28,361 nucleotides of DNA from a virus, in IMG/VR virus record IMGVR_UViG_3300020473_000100, positions 1-28,361 of that record, one strand, 5' to 3'. Position numbers and translations under genes: made by a program. Below the pieces are notes generated by a model. It was not told the DNA's origin and did no database searches. It saw nothing but the letters and a program-made list of their open reading frames with translations. Every line of letters starts with the position of its first letter. The first letter of the stretch is position 1. This document shows, piece by piece, positions 21,956-28,361 of the stretch.

Positions 21956-23071
21956 TTACCAATCACTTGCTTGTGTTGAATCTGCATACTCAAACTTGAA
22001 TGCTGTTCCACTTGCTGCACCACTTGAAGTAGGTTGAACTACTTTAAATGGAACTGTGAAAACTGCACCAGTTTCTGAACTTGGGTCAAGATTTACTGCA
22101 GTAGAATATATTTCTGCTGTAATATTCATTTCACCTGCACTTGATACTGTTCCATCACCTTGTTGCAATGTTAATGTTGCAGTTTCTCCACTTAAGAAGT
22201 CTTGCAATACATTATCTGCTGCATCAAATCCCATATCATCATTCATTAAGAAAGATATTTCTCCTGTAATGTTTACTGATGGGATACCAAATGAATATGC
22301 TTCTGCATCTCCATTAGAATCTCTACCGACTCTTGCTACATTGTTTTCAAAAGTAAAAGATACTGCTTGAACCATAATATCTTGATTATCGGTTGCTTCA
22401 ATATCTAATGTCTTTGTATTAAAATATGCTTCTACAAAAGTAGGTGATGTTGATGTTAATGTTGCTGCACCTGAATTTGCACTCAAAGTTTGTTCTACCA
22501 AGAATTTACTTGAACTTGACATACCTGAATAGAGTGTTCCACTTAACAAACATCTACCATCTGCCATATCAAAATTCATAGTAAGACTTTGTAAAACTGC
22601 ACTTGTTATCATAATGTCTTGTGCTGTTTCAGGCATATATAAAGCAACATCAAATATGCTTGGTATTCCTGAACTTGATGATCCTGTGAAATCAGGTCTT
22701 GCTAATGCAGCACTTGAAGTTGCTTGGATTGTGTGAATATATGGTCCACTACCACTTTCACCATGATCTTGAAGAACATTAGCTAATAATCGAACAATGA
22801 TTTCTCGTTCTGCTGGTAGTTCAAAGTCCATTGTTACAAACCCACCTTTTTGAGTTCTGAATTGATCTATGTCTAATTCAATCATTCCTGCATTATTACT
22901 TCTAATCTCCCCACTTTCTATAAGATTAAGAACTGGGAGAGATACATTAGTTACAGGAAGCAACTCATAGGCAGCACTATTAGATGCTGCAGTTTCAAAT
23001 GCTGTCGCATTTTTGTTTTTTATGCCTACAGTAAAGTCGCCTTTACCATAAACTTTTCCACTTACTGCCAT
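21956..23071 (-). CDS. Major tail tube protein
   Basis: This 371-residue, Ser/Thr/Ala-rich, strand-rich protein begins MAVSGKVYGKGDFTVGIKNK. It sits directly before the chaperone pair, the usual site of the tube gene. The low-complexity Ser/Ala/Gly composition and lack of charge clusters are typical of marine siphovirus tube proteins. At 371 residues it is longer than lambda gpV, suggesting an added surface domain in the second half. The start follows AAGGAGTAAATTAA. Assigned by context and composition. Confidence 0.85.
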   Translation of the reverse strand: MAVSGKVYGKGDFTVGIKNKNATAFETAASNSAAYELLPVTNVSLPVLNLIESGEIRSNNAGMIELDIDQFRTQKGGFVTMDFELPAEREIIVRLLANVLQDHGESGSGPYIHTIQATSSAALARPDFTGSSSSGIPSIFDVALYMPETAQDIMITSAVLQSLTMNFDMADGRCLLSGTLYSGMSSSSKFLVEQTLSANSGAATLTSTSPTFVEAYFNTKTLDIEATDNQDIMVQAVSFTFENNVARVGRDSNGDAEAYSFGIPSVNITGEISFLMNDDMGFDAADNVLQDFLSGETATLTLQQGDGTVSSAGEMNITAEIYSTAVNLDPSSETGAVFTVPFKVVQPTSSGAASGTAFKFEYADSTQASDW

Positions 23072-23076
23072 TTAAT

Positions 23077-23274
23077 TTACTCCTTATCTTTTTTCTTTTT
23101 AGGCTTTGCTTTACTCGCTGGAATAACTTGAACACCTAACGATTCAAATTCTTCCAAGTTTTCTTTATCTAATTCAACTTCTTTCCCTTGTAATAACTCT
23201 TTAATCTTTTGATTAGGAGTTTTTAAATAAGAAGGTTTTTGAAGTTGTAGCCCTTTTTTATGAATATACTTCAT
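23077..23274 (-). CDS. Hypothetical basic protein, 65 residues
   Basis: The ATG at 23274 overlaps the tail-completion stop by 4 bases. The protein begins MKYIHKKGLQLQKPSYLK and ends SKAKPKKKKDKE, with a Lys-rich tail. The middle LDKENLEEFESLGVQVI may be a helix. Placed between the tail-completion-like and tail-tube genes, it is probably a small tail accessory. I recognise no family. Confidence 0.7.
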   Translation of the reverse strand: MKYIHKKGLQLQKPSYLKTPNQKIKELLQGKEVELDKENLEEFESLGVQVIPASKAKPKKKKDKE

Positions 23275-23708
23275 GATATTACCTCGTTTACATTACACTC
23301 AAAAGTAAGTATTGCTCTTGCTATTTCAGGATTATCTTCATCTCGTTCATATTCCACAGATGATACATTTCCACCATACCATTGATTGATATTACTTACT
23401 TCGTAGTTGTTGTTATCATACAAGAGTCTTTTTAAAATTTCTGCAATGCTTGTTAATCTATCTATATGAGATTGTTTATTAAAGTCTGTTCCTCTTTGGA
23501 GTTGATAACTAATAATTGTTGAATATTGTCTAATATGTGCATTGCTATTAAAATCAACAAAGGTATCAACACCTGGAACAATTAAAATGCTTTCTTGCCC
23601 CCTATGTTCATCATATAACAAAGGGATTGCTGGAACACTTGTCTTAATAATCTTTTGTAGGTTATCTATTACCCTATCTTTATAAATATTTTCAAATGTT
23701 ATTGCCAT
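23271..23708 (-). CDS. Tail terminator / tail completion-like protein
   Basis: This 145-residue protein has the features of small tail-completion proteins that cap the tube: an N-terminal helix (TFENIYKDRVIDNLQKII), a beta body (ESILIVPGVDTFVDF, YSTIISYQLQRG), and a C-terminal strand set (ARAILTFECNV). It stands upstream of the tube gene, where lambda has U and Z-type genes. The ATG at 23708 overlaps the preceding stop (TAATG). The family is inferred from size, topology and order. Confidence 0.68.
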   Translation of the reverse strand: MAITFENIYKDRVIDNLQKIIKTSVPAIPLLYDEHRGQESILIVPGVDTFVDFNSNAHIRQYSTIISYQLQRGTDFNKQSHIDRLTSIAEILKRLLYDNNNYEVSNINQWYGGNVSSVEYERDEDNPEIARAILTFECNVNEVIS

Positions 23709-23842
23709 TATCCTTGCCCTCTATGTCTTTTTTTATAATACTTCTTTGACAACTTATTTCCATATTTTGTATTATGGCTTTGTCCTTGTCTTGTTTTCTT
23801 TTTACCATTACTTCTATATACATTGATTACTTTTCTTGCCAT
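23708..23842 (-). CDS. 44-residue highly basic protein
   Basis: This micro-gene fills the gap between two genes exactly: its ATG at 23842 overlaps the upstream stop as TAATG, and its TAA overlaps the next ATG as TAATG. The product MARKVINVYRSNGKKKTRQG continues with Lys/Arg/Tyr-rich sequence (LSKKYYKKRHRG). About one third of residues are Lys or Arg, so it could bind DNA or RNA, or neutralise charge in the head. Function unknown. Confidence 0.72.
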   Translation of the reverse strand: MARKVINVYRSNGKKKTRQGQSHNTKYGNKLSKKYYKKRHRGQG

Positions 23843-24057
23843 TATTTTTTATAAACTTTTTCTGCACCTGCAATTCCAAAAGAACCTAATGTTACCCAAA
23901 CAAATGAATTATAAACATTGTCGTTTATAATAATTTCTTGTCCAAGTAACCCTGTTACTAAATCCACTATTCCAAATACAACCATAATAGCAAAGGAAAT
24001 AAATCCAATGATTGCTTTTTCGTTATACTCGTTTTTGTCTTTAAATATTGCCCACAT
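23842..24057 (-). CDS. Two-helix membrane protein, 71 residues
   Basis: Residues about 16-37 (AIIGFISFAIMVVFGIVDLV) and 49-65 (NSFVWVTLGSFGIAGAE) are hydrophobic, separated by a short loop with INDN. The N-terminus has charged KDKNEYNEK and the C-terminus ends KVYKK, so both ends are likely cytoplasmic. This is the layout of a small holin-like protein, but a 3TM holin gene is found elsewhere in the window. The start overlaps the basic protein stop at 24057. Confidence 0.75.
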   Translation of the reverse strand: MWAIFKDKNEYNEKAIIGFISFAIMVVFGIVDLVTGLLGQEIIINDNVYNSFVWVTLGSFGIAGAEKVYKK

Positions 24058-24290
24058 TATCTTTCCCTAATTTTATACTTTACTCTATTCTTTTTCTTTC
24101 TTGATCTATTTCTTGATTGAGATTCAAAACCAACAATTCTTCCCCCTCTATGAGAAGCATCTAACCCATCTCCATTTCCATAAGTCCCTTTTTTTCTATT
24201 GTAAGCATTTAATTTTGCTCTATATTTTTTTCTTTTAGGAGATGATTGATATTTTTTATACTCTTTCTTATAATTTCTTTTTTTTCGCAT
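24057..24290 (-). CDS. 77-residue Lys/Arg-rich protein (HNH-remnant-like family)
   Basis: This protein begins MRKKRNYKKEYKKYQSSPKR and has about 40 percent Lys plus Arg. The second half has GNGDGLDASHRGG and SQSRNRSRKKKNR. That spacing (D-x-x-H-x-GG ... N-R-S) looks like a worn-down HNH-type motif found in small basic proteins of many marine phages. Its catalytic His/Asn set is incomplete, so an active nuclease is doubtful. The ATG lies within the end of the 29-residue gene. DNA binding is plausible. Confidence 0.72.
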   Translation of the reverse strand: MRKKRNYKKEYKKYQSSPKRKKYRAKLNAYNRKKGTYGNGDGLDASHRGGRIVGFESQSRNRSRKKKNRVKYKIRER

Positions 24291-24357
24291 TTTTCTTTTT
24301 TATTCTTCTACGAATTTTTGCTTTTTCTTTTCCCCACTTCTTTGTGTTTCTACCCAT
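24268..24357 (-). CDS. 29-residue highly basic micro-protein
   Basis: The ATG at 24357 overlaps the connector stop as TAATG, and the frame ends inside the next gene after 29 codons. The product starts MGRNTKKWGKEKAKIRRR and continues KKKNAKKKKL, with over half Lys or Arg. The coupled start supports translation. Together with the 77- and 44-residue proteins it forms a run of strongly basic small products between connector and tail genes. It could also serve only to carry ribosomes to the next start. Confidence 0.55.
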   Translation of the reverse strand: MGRNTKKWGKEKAKIRRRIKKKNAKKKKL

Positions 24358-25343
24358 TATCTTCGTTGTAGTTGTATGGTGTTAATTCCCCCACCTGAAG
24401 TGTGTTCTAACCCACTTACTTCAACTTCCCACTCATCATCTACAGTATAAACACCAGTTGAAAAGCGAACATATACTCCATGTCCAATATGTTGTAGTCC
24501 ACCATCAATGATTTGTCCACTTTGAACCAAGCTTACTTTTAACCCAGCATCACTACCAACATAAGAATCAAACTTTACTCCTGAACTTGATCCTGCTGTA
24601 AAAGTTCCTGCTGTGCTAATAATTACCTTGATTCTATCATAAGATACTTGTGGGTGTCCAAAAGTATCTACGATTGCACCAGTAGTAGAACCATTGATTG
24701 ATACTTCTTTTACGATTTTATCTCTACCATCTTCGTCTTGGTCTAATGATATAACCCCTCTACGAATTAAGTCAAGCAGTCCAGTTTGGTCTATTGGGTT
24801 ATATGCTATGTCTTGTAATTCGCCACCTTTTGCTGCATCATAAGGCATAATTGCCATACTTGCTGCTAATAAAGCTGTGCTTCTTACGATTACTTCAGGA
24901 AAATCCCTACCTAAACTATCCCCTGTTCCTACTCCTTTGTTCTTGTATATTGGTTTATTGATATAAGATCGAACAAAGTCGGAACTTCTTGATATAAACT
25001 CATCAAAGAGTGTTTTATTATCCCTACCGACTGCGATAGCCACATCATAATTTGGATTATTAGACCCTGTTGGTCTAAAATACACGACATCGGCATCTTC
25101 GTCAAAATAAAACTTATTATCTGCATTTACATCACTTACTGATGACACAGATGTTTGTTCAATATCATTTTCGTATAACATTGACAGTTTACCGACACTT
25201 CCTGCTTTCCAAATTTCAGATGAACTACTACCACTATGACTTACCCAGTTAGAGATAGTTCGTTTCCTGTCGTAGTCAAATACAAATGGTGCTACCAGTT
25301 GTATATCACTAATTGTGCAATATGTTTCTAAATATGTTGTCAT
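24357..25343 (-). CDS. Head-tail connector-like protein
   Basis: This 328-residue protein stands before the tail-completion and tail-tube genes. The middle part (about 110-200) is helical, with LFDEFISRSSDFVRSYIN and VRSTALLAASMAIMPYDAA, as in gp6-type connector proteins (helical bundle that joins portal to tail). It is flanked by beta segments, N-terminal TYCTISDIQLVAPF and a C-terminal beta domain (VYTVDDEWEVEV). The start overlaps the 61-residue gene by 35 bases. The family is by context and shape. Confidence 0.68.
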   Translation of the reverse strand: MTTYLETYCTISDIQLVAPFVFDYDRKRTISNWVSHSGSSSSEIWKAGSVGKLSMLYENDIEQTSVSSVSDVNADNKFYFDEDADVVYFRPTGSNNPNYDVAIAVGRDNKTLFDEFISRSSDFVRSYINKPIYKNKGVGTGDSLGRDFPEVIVRSTALLAASMAIMPYDAAKGGELQDIAYNPIDQTGLLDLIRRGVISLDQDEDGRDKIVKEVSINGSTTGAIVDTFGHPQVSYDRIKVIISTAGTFTAGSSSGVKFDSYVGSDAGLKVSLVQSGQIIDGGLQHIGHGVYVRFSTGVYTVDDEWEVEVSGLEHTSGGGINTIQLQRR

Positions 25344-25494
25344 CTTCTTGTCCTATTAATTGTGGAACTTCTAAATTCTCTATTAATCTATGTAGTTCGC
25401 TTGTATAATAAATTGTTTCTCTATCAGAAACATTCTTATCCCTTAATTTTTTACTTATTTCTTTTATTTTTGCTATTGTTTCTGCGAACCCCAT
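25309..25494 (-). CDS. 61-residue helical protein overlapping both neighbours
   Basis: An AGAGGTAAAA ribosome site precedes the ATG at 25494, inside the C-terminal end of the phosphoesterase gene (44-base overlap). The frame ends 35 bases into the connector gene. The sequence MGFAETIAKIKEISKKLRDK is an amphipathic helix, followed by ETIYYTSELHRLIENLEV and an acidic end. The good ribosome site and helical regularity support a real gene. Function unknown, possibly a small connector accessory. Confidence 0.65.
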   Translation of the reverse strand: MGFAETIAKIKEISKKLRDKNVSDRETIYYTSELHRLIENLEVPQLIGQEDDNIFRNILHN

Positions 25495-26260
25495 TTTTAC
25501 CTCTTATGATTTGATTGTTCCATGTTGTCATTCCATTATGAATATCTAAAACGATAAGATTGAACCACCCATCTTCAAAGAAATCTATAATTCCTACATT
25601 GTGTGTCCAATTTACCTTTCTTCCTTTCAAAAAATCTTTCTGCACCTTGCATAAGCAACCCATACTTTGTGCTATATGCACTCCTGATATATGTTGCATT
25701 ACACTTCGTTGACAATCGTGTGTATGTCCATAGATTACATTACACCCTAAATTCTGAACAGTAATCCTACTATGGTTTACTGATGTATAATGCCCACCAT
25801 GATAAGCATACAGCTTTGATCCTTCAACTTTAAATAACTCTCCATAGGGATACCATTTATAACCCCTATTTTCAATTCTAAACAATCTTTCAGGTAAATA
25901 TTCTTCTAAATATGGGTTTTCTTCAACAAAGTGGTTATACCATGCTTCGTGATTGCCCATTGCCAAATACTTTCTTTTACACCCTACTTTATCTAATACT
26001 TTGTCAATTCTATCTAAATGATGATTGACTTCATCTGCCTCTTTGGCTATCAATGGTAATTGATATTCCAAAGGTGGTCTTTTTCTTCTGCTCCATCTCC
26101 AATGTGAAACAAATTCTCCTTCTGCAAAGTCGCCCAAATTAATAAACACATCAGGCTTTACTTTTTCAATAACCTTTAATGCACAACTAAATGCCTGTTC
26201 GTCATGCAATGGAAAGTGCATATCGCCAAAAACGACTGCACTACTCTTTATTTTCTTCAT
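25451..26260 (-). CDS. Calcineurin-like metallophosphoesterase
   Basis: This 269-residue enzyme has the complete metal-binding set: FGDMHFP (Asp13, His15), LGDFAEG (Asp44), GNHE (102-105), AYHGGH (152-157) and GHTHD (178-182). Members hydrolyse phosphate mono- or diesters on nucleotides or nucleic acids with two metal ions; the substrate here is not readable. The C-terminal tail is Arg/Lys/Asn-rich (GVRRNNSKNKRNK). The gene lies between lysis and connector genes and follows the muramidase by a 4-base overlap. Related genes occur in many phages with unknown purpose. Confidence 0.88.
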   Translation of the reverse strand: MKKIKSSAVVFGDMHFPLHDEQAFSCALKVIEKVKPDVFINLGDFAEGEFVSHWRWSRRKRPPLEYQLPLIAKEADEVNHHLDRIDKVLDKVGCKRKYLAMGNHEAWYNHFVEENPYLEEYLPERLFRIENRGYKWYPYGELFKVEGSKLYAYHGGHYTSVNHSRITVQNLGCNVIYGHTHDCQRSVMQHISGVHIAQSMGCLCKVQKDFLKGRKVNWTHNVGIIDFFEDGWFNLIVLDIHNGMTTWNNQIIRGKNGVRRNNSKNKRNK

Positions 26261-26730
26261 ATACTAATTGCTCGTTTAAACCAACCATAGTAAAATCGTT
26301 TTTGATCAGGTTTCTGATTGACTAACTCTCCATAAAACAAACAACGAAATGCTTGTAATCGCCTTTTAGATACTTTATGTGAGTGTTCTATCGTTACCTT
26401 ACCGATAAGACCATCTTCGGCTATTTTCGTGCTTCCTATGCTATTTATAGTTTCTTGTAGGACAATAACTGCTCGTTTTTGCCCCATATTGACACACATA
26501 TCAAAATAAGTTCCCCTTATTTCTTCAGGAAGATGTTCTGCCTTACTTGGTTTCCAATAATCGTTATAATAGATATTAATAGCATCGTCCACATTGAGAT
26601 TCTTAATATCAACTTCAGGATACCATCTTTTAGCAATTCCATAATTGGTTTCTCCTCCTGTATCATGGGGATCATTGACATAACCCCCTTCATGTTCAAT
26701 TACTTGATCTATAATTTCATTAAAGTTCAT
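26257..26730 (-). CDS. GH108-type endolysin (N-acetylmuramidase)
   Basis: From the ATG at 26730 (MNFNEIIDQVIEHEGGYVND) the protein has 157 residues. EGGY with catalytic Glu14 and TGGETNYGIAKRWYP are the GH108 hallmark; the central NMGQKRAVIVLQ fits the family body. A longer frame upstream is out of step with the holin gene, which it would overlap widely. The chosen start overlaps the holin stop by 4 bases and has AAAAGG before it. It degrades peptidoglycan at the end of infection. There is no signal peptide, so it needs the holin to reach the wall. Confidence 0.9.
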   Translation of the reverse strand: MNFNEIIDQVIEHEGGYVNDPHDTGGETNYGIAKRWYPEVDIKNLNVDDAINIYYNDYWKPSKAEHLPEEIRGTYFDMCVNMGQKRAVIVLQETINSIGSTKIAEDGLIGKVTIEHSHKVSKRRLQAFRCLFYGELVNQKPDQKRFYYGWFKRAISI

Positions 26731-27098
26731 GCCGACCTTTTCACTTTCTCGTAGCTTCTCAATCCACCAAGTCCCAACATCCCCATTAAAACAGTCGTTA
26801 GAGTAGTCATGTCGAATCCTGGTAATTCCATAGGATTCCCAATAGCCGACAATACAAACATTAACAATGGTTGCAATACGAAGTGATAGCATAAAGCAAA
26901 CCCACAAGTCCACCCTACGAATGGTCGCCAACCACTCACAAATAGGTTTGTAGAACCTGCTTCTACTTTGTTTACTTCTATTTGTGCTTTGTTGATTTCT
27001 TGTATTAATTGTGCTTTTTCCTCTTTGTCTAAAGTGAATTTATCTACATGACCTGCTACTTTGTCTATGATCCCTGCTACTACATTTAATTTAGGCAT
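26727..27098 (-). CDS. Holin, three-transmembrane GTA-holin type (3TM_holin)
   Basis: This 123-residue protein has a charged helical N-terminal part (TLDKEEKAQLIQEINKAQ). Then comes the family's key segment FVSGWRPFVGWTCGFALCYHF, a second hydrophobic stretch (LLMFVLSAIG) and a third (LTTVLMGMLGLGGL), ending in a basic KVKRSA. The SGWRPFVGW stretch is typical of 3TM holins. It would form the lesion that lets the muramidase out. It overlaps the upstream gene by 8 bases and the endolysin by 4. Confidence 0.87.
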   Translation of the reverse strand: MPKLNVVAGIIDKVAGHVDKFTLDKEEKAQLIQEINKAQIEVNKVEAGSTNLFVSGWRPFVGWTCGFALCYHFVLQPLLMFVLSAIGNPMELPGFDMTTLTTVLMGMLGLGGLRSYEKVKRSA

Positions 27099-27318
27099 CT
27101 TTTCCTTCTTTCACTTCTTCTTTTTTATCAAAAGATTCTGTTAGCATTTTAGCAAAAGCACCTTCAGCAACACTTTCTTTATCAATGTTAAATGCTAATT
27201 GTGCTTTATTTCTACGACAAGTTTCTATGTGTTCTACCAAGATTTTTTGTTCTTGTGATAGTTCATCATAGTTATAGTCTTTATCGTTTATGTTTACTTT
27301 TCTTTCGTTTTCTGACAT
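27091..27318 (-). CDS. Small acidic protein, 75 residues
   Basis: The protein starts MSENERKVNINDKDYNYDEL, with a short strand motif then helices (SQEQKILVEHIETCRRNKAQ). The opening pattern KVNI..K.Y.YD.LS..QK..V resembles small proteins common in marine phages near fiber or lysis genes. It is acidic overall with a Lys/Glu-rich end, and has no membrane segment. It overlaps the holin start by 8 bases. Function unknown. Confidence 0.7.
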   Translation of the reverse strand: MSENERKVNINDKDYNYDELSQEQKILVEHIETCRRNKAQLAFNIDKESVAEGAFAKMLTESFDKKEEVKEGKDA

Positions 27319-27345
27319 ATTTTCCTCATATTGTTAAAAAATTCT

Positions 27346-27639
27346 TTATGTATATTGTCCACCAATACAATTAGCAAGATTATATGGTGCAACCCCTATA
27401 ACATCATCATATAAATTTGTTGAATCTGCTGTTGTGGTTATTGGATTATTTGTTCCACCAATCACATCAAAGTCTTTTGCTGGACCACCTGCACCACCAA
27501 ATGTATGGTCAATTCCACCAATATCTCCACCATTGCACAAACTTGCCAAACTTAAATTGGTTGTTTCGTTACAATCAGTTGATACTCTCAAATGGTTATA
27601 TATTCCTACATTTGTTGTTGGGACTTTAGGTAATGCCAT
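27346..27639 (-). CDS. Gly/Asn/Thr-rich protein, probably virion-associated
   Basis: This 97-residue protein (MALPKVPTTNVGIYNHLRVS) has low-complexity sequence with three cysteines and a GGDIGGIDHTFGGAGG stretch. The ribosome site AAGGGATAGT precedes the start. Composition and position right after the fiber suggest a small structural or fiber-accessory protein. There is no signal peptide and no motif I recognise. Confidence 0.65.
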   Translation of the reverse strand: MALPKVPTTNVGIYNHLRVSTDCNETTNLSLASLCNGGDIGGIDHTFGGAGGPAKDFDVIGGTNNPITTTADSTNLYDDVIGVAPYNLANCIGGQYT

Positions 27640-27640
27640 A

Positions 27641-27883
27641 CTATCCCTTTATCTTTTTATATTCAACAATGTCTGCTTTAAGTTCAGTCACTTTTGCTTC
27701 AGCATCTACTAATTGTGCTTCTGCTTGTGAAATTGCTTCATCTACATCTTTTGATTCAGTCCAATCTACTACTGAAACATCTTTCCCTGCTTCATCTTTC
27801 ATTGAACGAAGATGTTTGATTTCAACCATTTTTACAGAACTTTGTGCTTGTTCTTGTGCTTTTTCTGCTATTTTCTTAGCCAT
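27641..27883 (-). CDS. Coiled-coil protein, 80 residues
   Basis: The ATG at 27883 follows AGGAGATAGTA, a strong site, 2 bases beyond the fiber stop. The protein is Lys/Glu/Ala-rich with two helical repeats (MAKKIAEKAQEQAQSSVKMV and DEAISQAEAQLVDAEAKVTE), typical of an oligomeric coiled coil. It may be a fiber-assembly or base accessory. Function unknown. Confidence 0.68.
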   Translation of the reverse strand: MAKKIAEKAQEQAQSSVKMVEIKHLRSMKDEAGKDVSVVDWTESKDVDEAISQAEAQLVDAEAKVTELKADIVEYKKIKG

Positions 27884-27885
27884 TA

Positions 27886-28361
27886 CTATCTCCTGTTATA
27901 TTTAAGTTGGTCATAGTTTGCTTTTAACAAATCTATTTCTTCTTGTTGTTCTTTTATTGCTTCTATTAAAACACCAACTACTTTATCATAATCAATCGTT
28001 TTATATGTTTCGTTATCAATAAAAGCCATTTTCTTTTCCCTGACAATTTCAGGTAAAACTTTTTCTACTTCTTGGGCAATTAACCCTAAATCTTTTTGTC
28101 CTTTTCTATTCCCTTTATTCCAGTCAAATTCAACTCCCCTTAATTGCATCACTTTATCAAGGGCATTATCTATTGTTTTAACATTGTCTTTTAATCTTTC
28201 ATCTGATACTGAAGTAGAATATGCTACAACATCAGCATCAACATGGAGATTGCCAGTATGATTTACTAACATTCTTAAATCCATTGTTTGTGATGAAGCA
28301 GAACTATCTGAAGTATAAAATCCTACTCCTACTTTATCTGCATCACTATCTGTTTGAACAG
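27886..28361 (-). CDS. Fiber C-terminus with peptidase S74 intramolecular chaperone (partial)
   Basis: The frame enters from the right edge without a start (VQTDSDADKVGVGFYTSDSS precedes the internal ATG at 28284), so the N-terminus is missing. It shows the S74 pattern SDERLKDNVKTID (about 28206 downward), then GVEFDWNKGN, GLIAQEVEKVLPEIV and a final coiled coil (KEQQEEIDLLKANYDQLK). S74 domains trimerise the fiber and release themselves by cleavage just before the Ser of SDER. This is the missing kind of C-terminus for the fiber cut by the left edge. Confidence 0.88.
   Translation of the reverse strand, partial: VQTDSDADKVGVGFYTSDSSASSQTMDLRMLVNHTGNLHVDADVVAYSTSVSDERLKDNVKTIDNALDKVMQLRGVEFDWNKGNRKGQKDLGLIAQEVEKVLPEIVREKKMAFIDNETYKTIDYDKVVGVLIEAIKEQQEEIDLLKANYDQLKYNRR

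Noticed and set aside
26731-26931. N-terminal extension of the endolysin frame
   Set aside because: It would lie wholly inside the holin gene in another frame; the internal ATG at 26730 has coupling and the family's natural N-terminus.
1-28361. Lysogeny genes, CRISPR arrays, insertion sequences or attachment sites
   Set aside because: I found no integrase, cI-type repressor, transposase, regular spaced repeats or tRNA-end duplicates. Temperate growth cannot be supported from this window.
1-28361. Terminal redundancy between the two window ends
   Set aside because: The first and last bases show no shared sequence, so the window does not display direct terminal repeats even though a circular map is likely.

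Overview
This window is a near-complete genome of a small, AT-rich tailed phage with a siphovirus plan. The evidence is a large terminase, portal, Mu F-like head protein, scaffold, capsid, tail tube, lambda G/GT-type frameshift pair and tape measure, with no contractile sheath. No integrase, DNA polymerase, helicase or RNA polymerase gene is visible. The many tightly packed small genes resemble environmental marine phage contigs. The host is not identifiable. Two secreted proteins have signal peptides ending in LYGQ, which recalls the Bacteroidota/Marinimicrobia side. However, strong AAAGGAG-type ribosome sites and a TTGACA -35 box argue against a typical Bacteroidota host. The outer-membrane-like protein indicates a Gram-negative host.

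Nearly everything is on the minus strand, so read the map right to left. An intergenic region at 13192-13468 holds a leftward promoter with an overlapping operator-like palindrome, two perfect DnaA boxes in inverted orientation, TAACCCTT repeats, and a rightward promoter. Two small rightward genes of unknown function (13469-14240) end at a strong terminator. Leftward from 13191 comes the early block: a micro-peptide, an SSB-like protein, a DNA methyltransferase, a Holliday-junction-type nuclease, a RecB-type nuclease, a replication-organizer-like protein, a sigma-region-4-like regulator and a cytosine methyltransferase. The packaging and head block follows (7627-1631): small and large terminase, portal, minor head protein, scaffold, major capsid protein and an FmdB-type zinc ribbon. 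Then comes a long fiber gene that runs off the left edge.

The right edge contains the C-terminal chaperone (peptidase S74) end of a fiber gene in the same orientation. Below it are small virion-associated proteins, lysis genes (3TM holin, GH108 muramidase), a metallophosphoesterase, connector and tail-completion genes, tail tube, frameshifted tail chaperones and tape measure. Next is a group of envelope-directed genes (membrane/coiled-coil protein, redox-dead thioredoxin fold, outer-membrane barrel, 36-residue membrane peptide), then the tail hub and a distal tail protein. The two window ends therefore look like two parts of one fiber gene in a circular or circularly permuted genome with a short missing piece.

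The observations most worth a second look are the DnaA-box origin paired with a phage SSB carrying a host-type DDLPF tail, the thioredoxin-fold plus outer-membrane-protein pair in the tail operon, the -1 frameshift signal, repeated GGGAAGGGA inverted repeats around the early module, and several overlooked micro-genes found by stop/start coupling.
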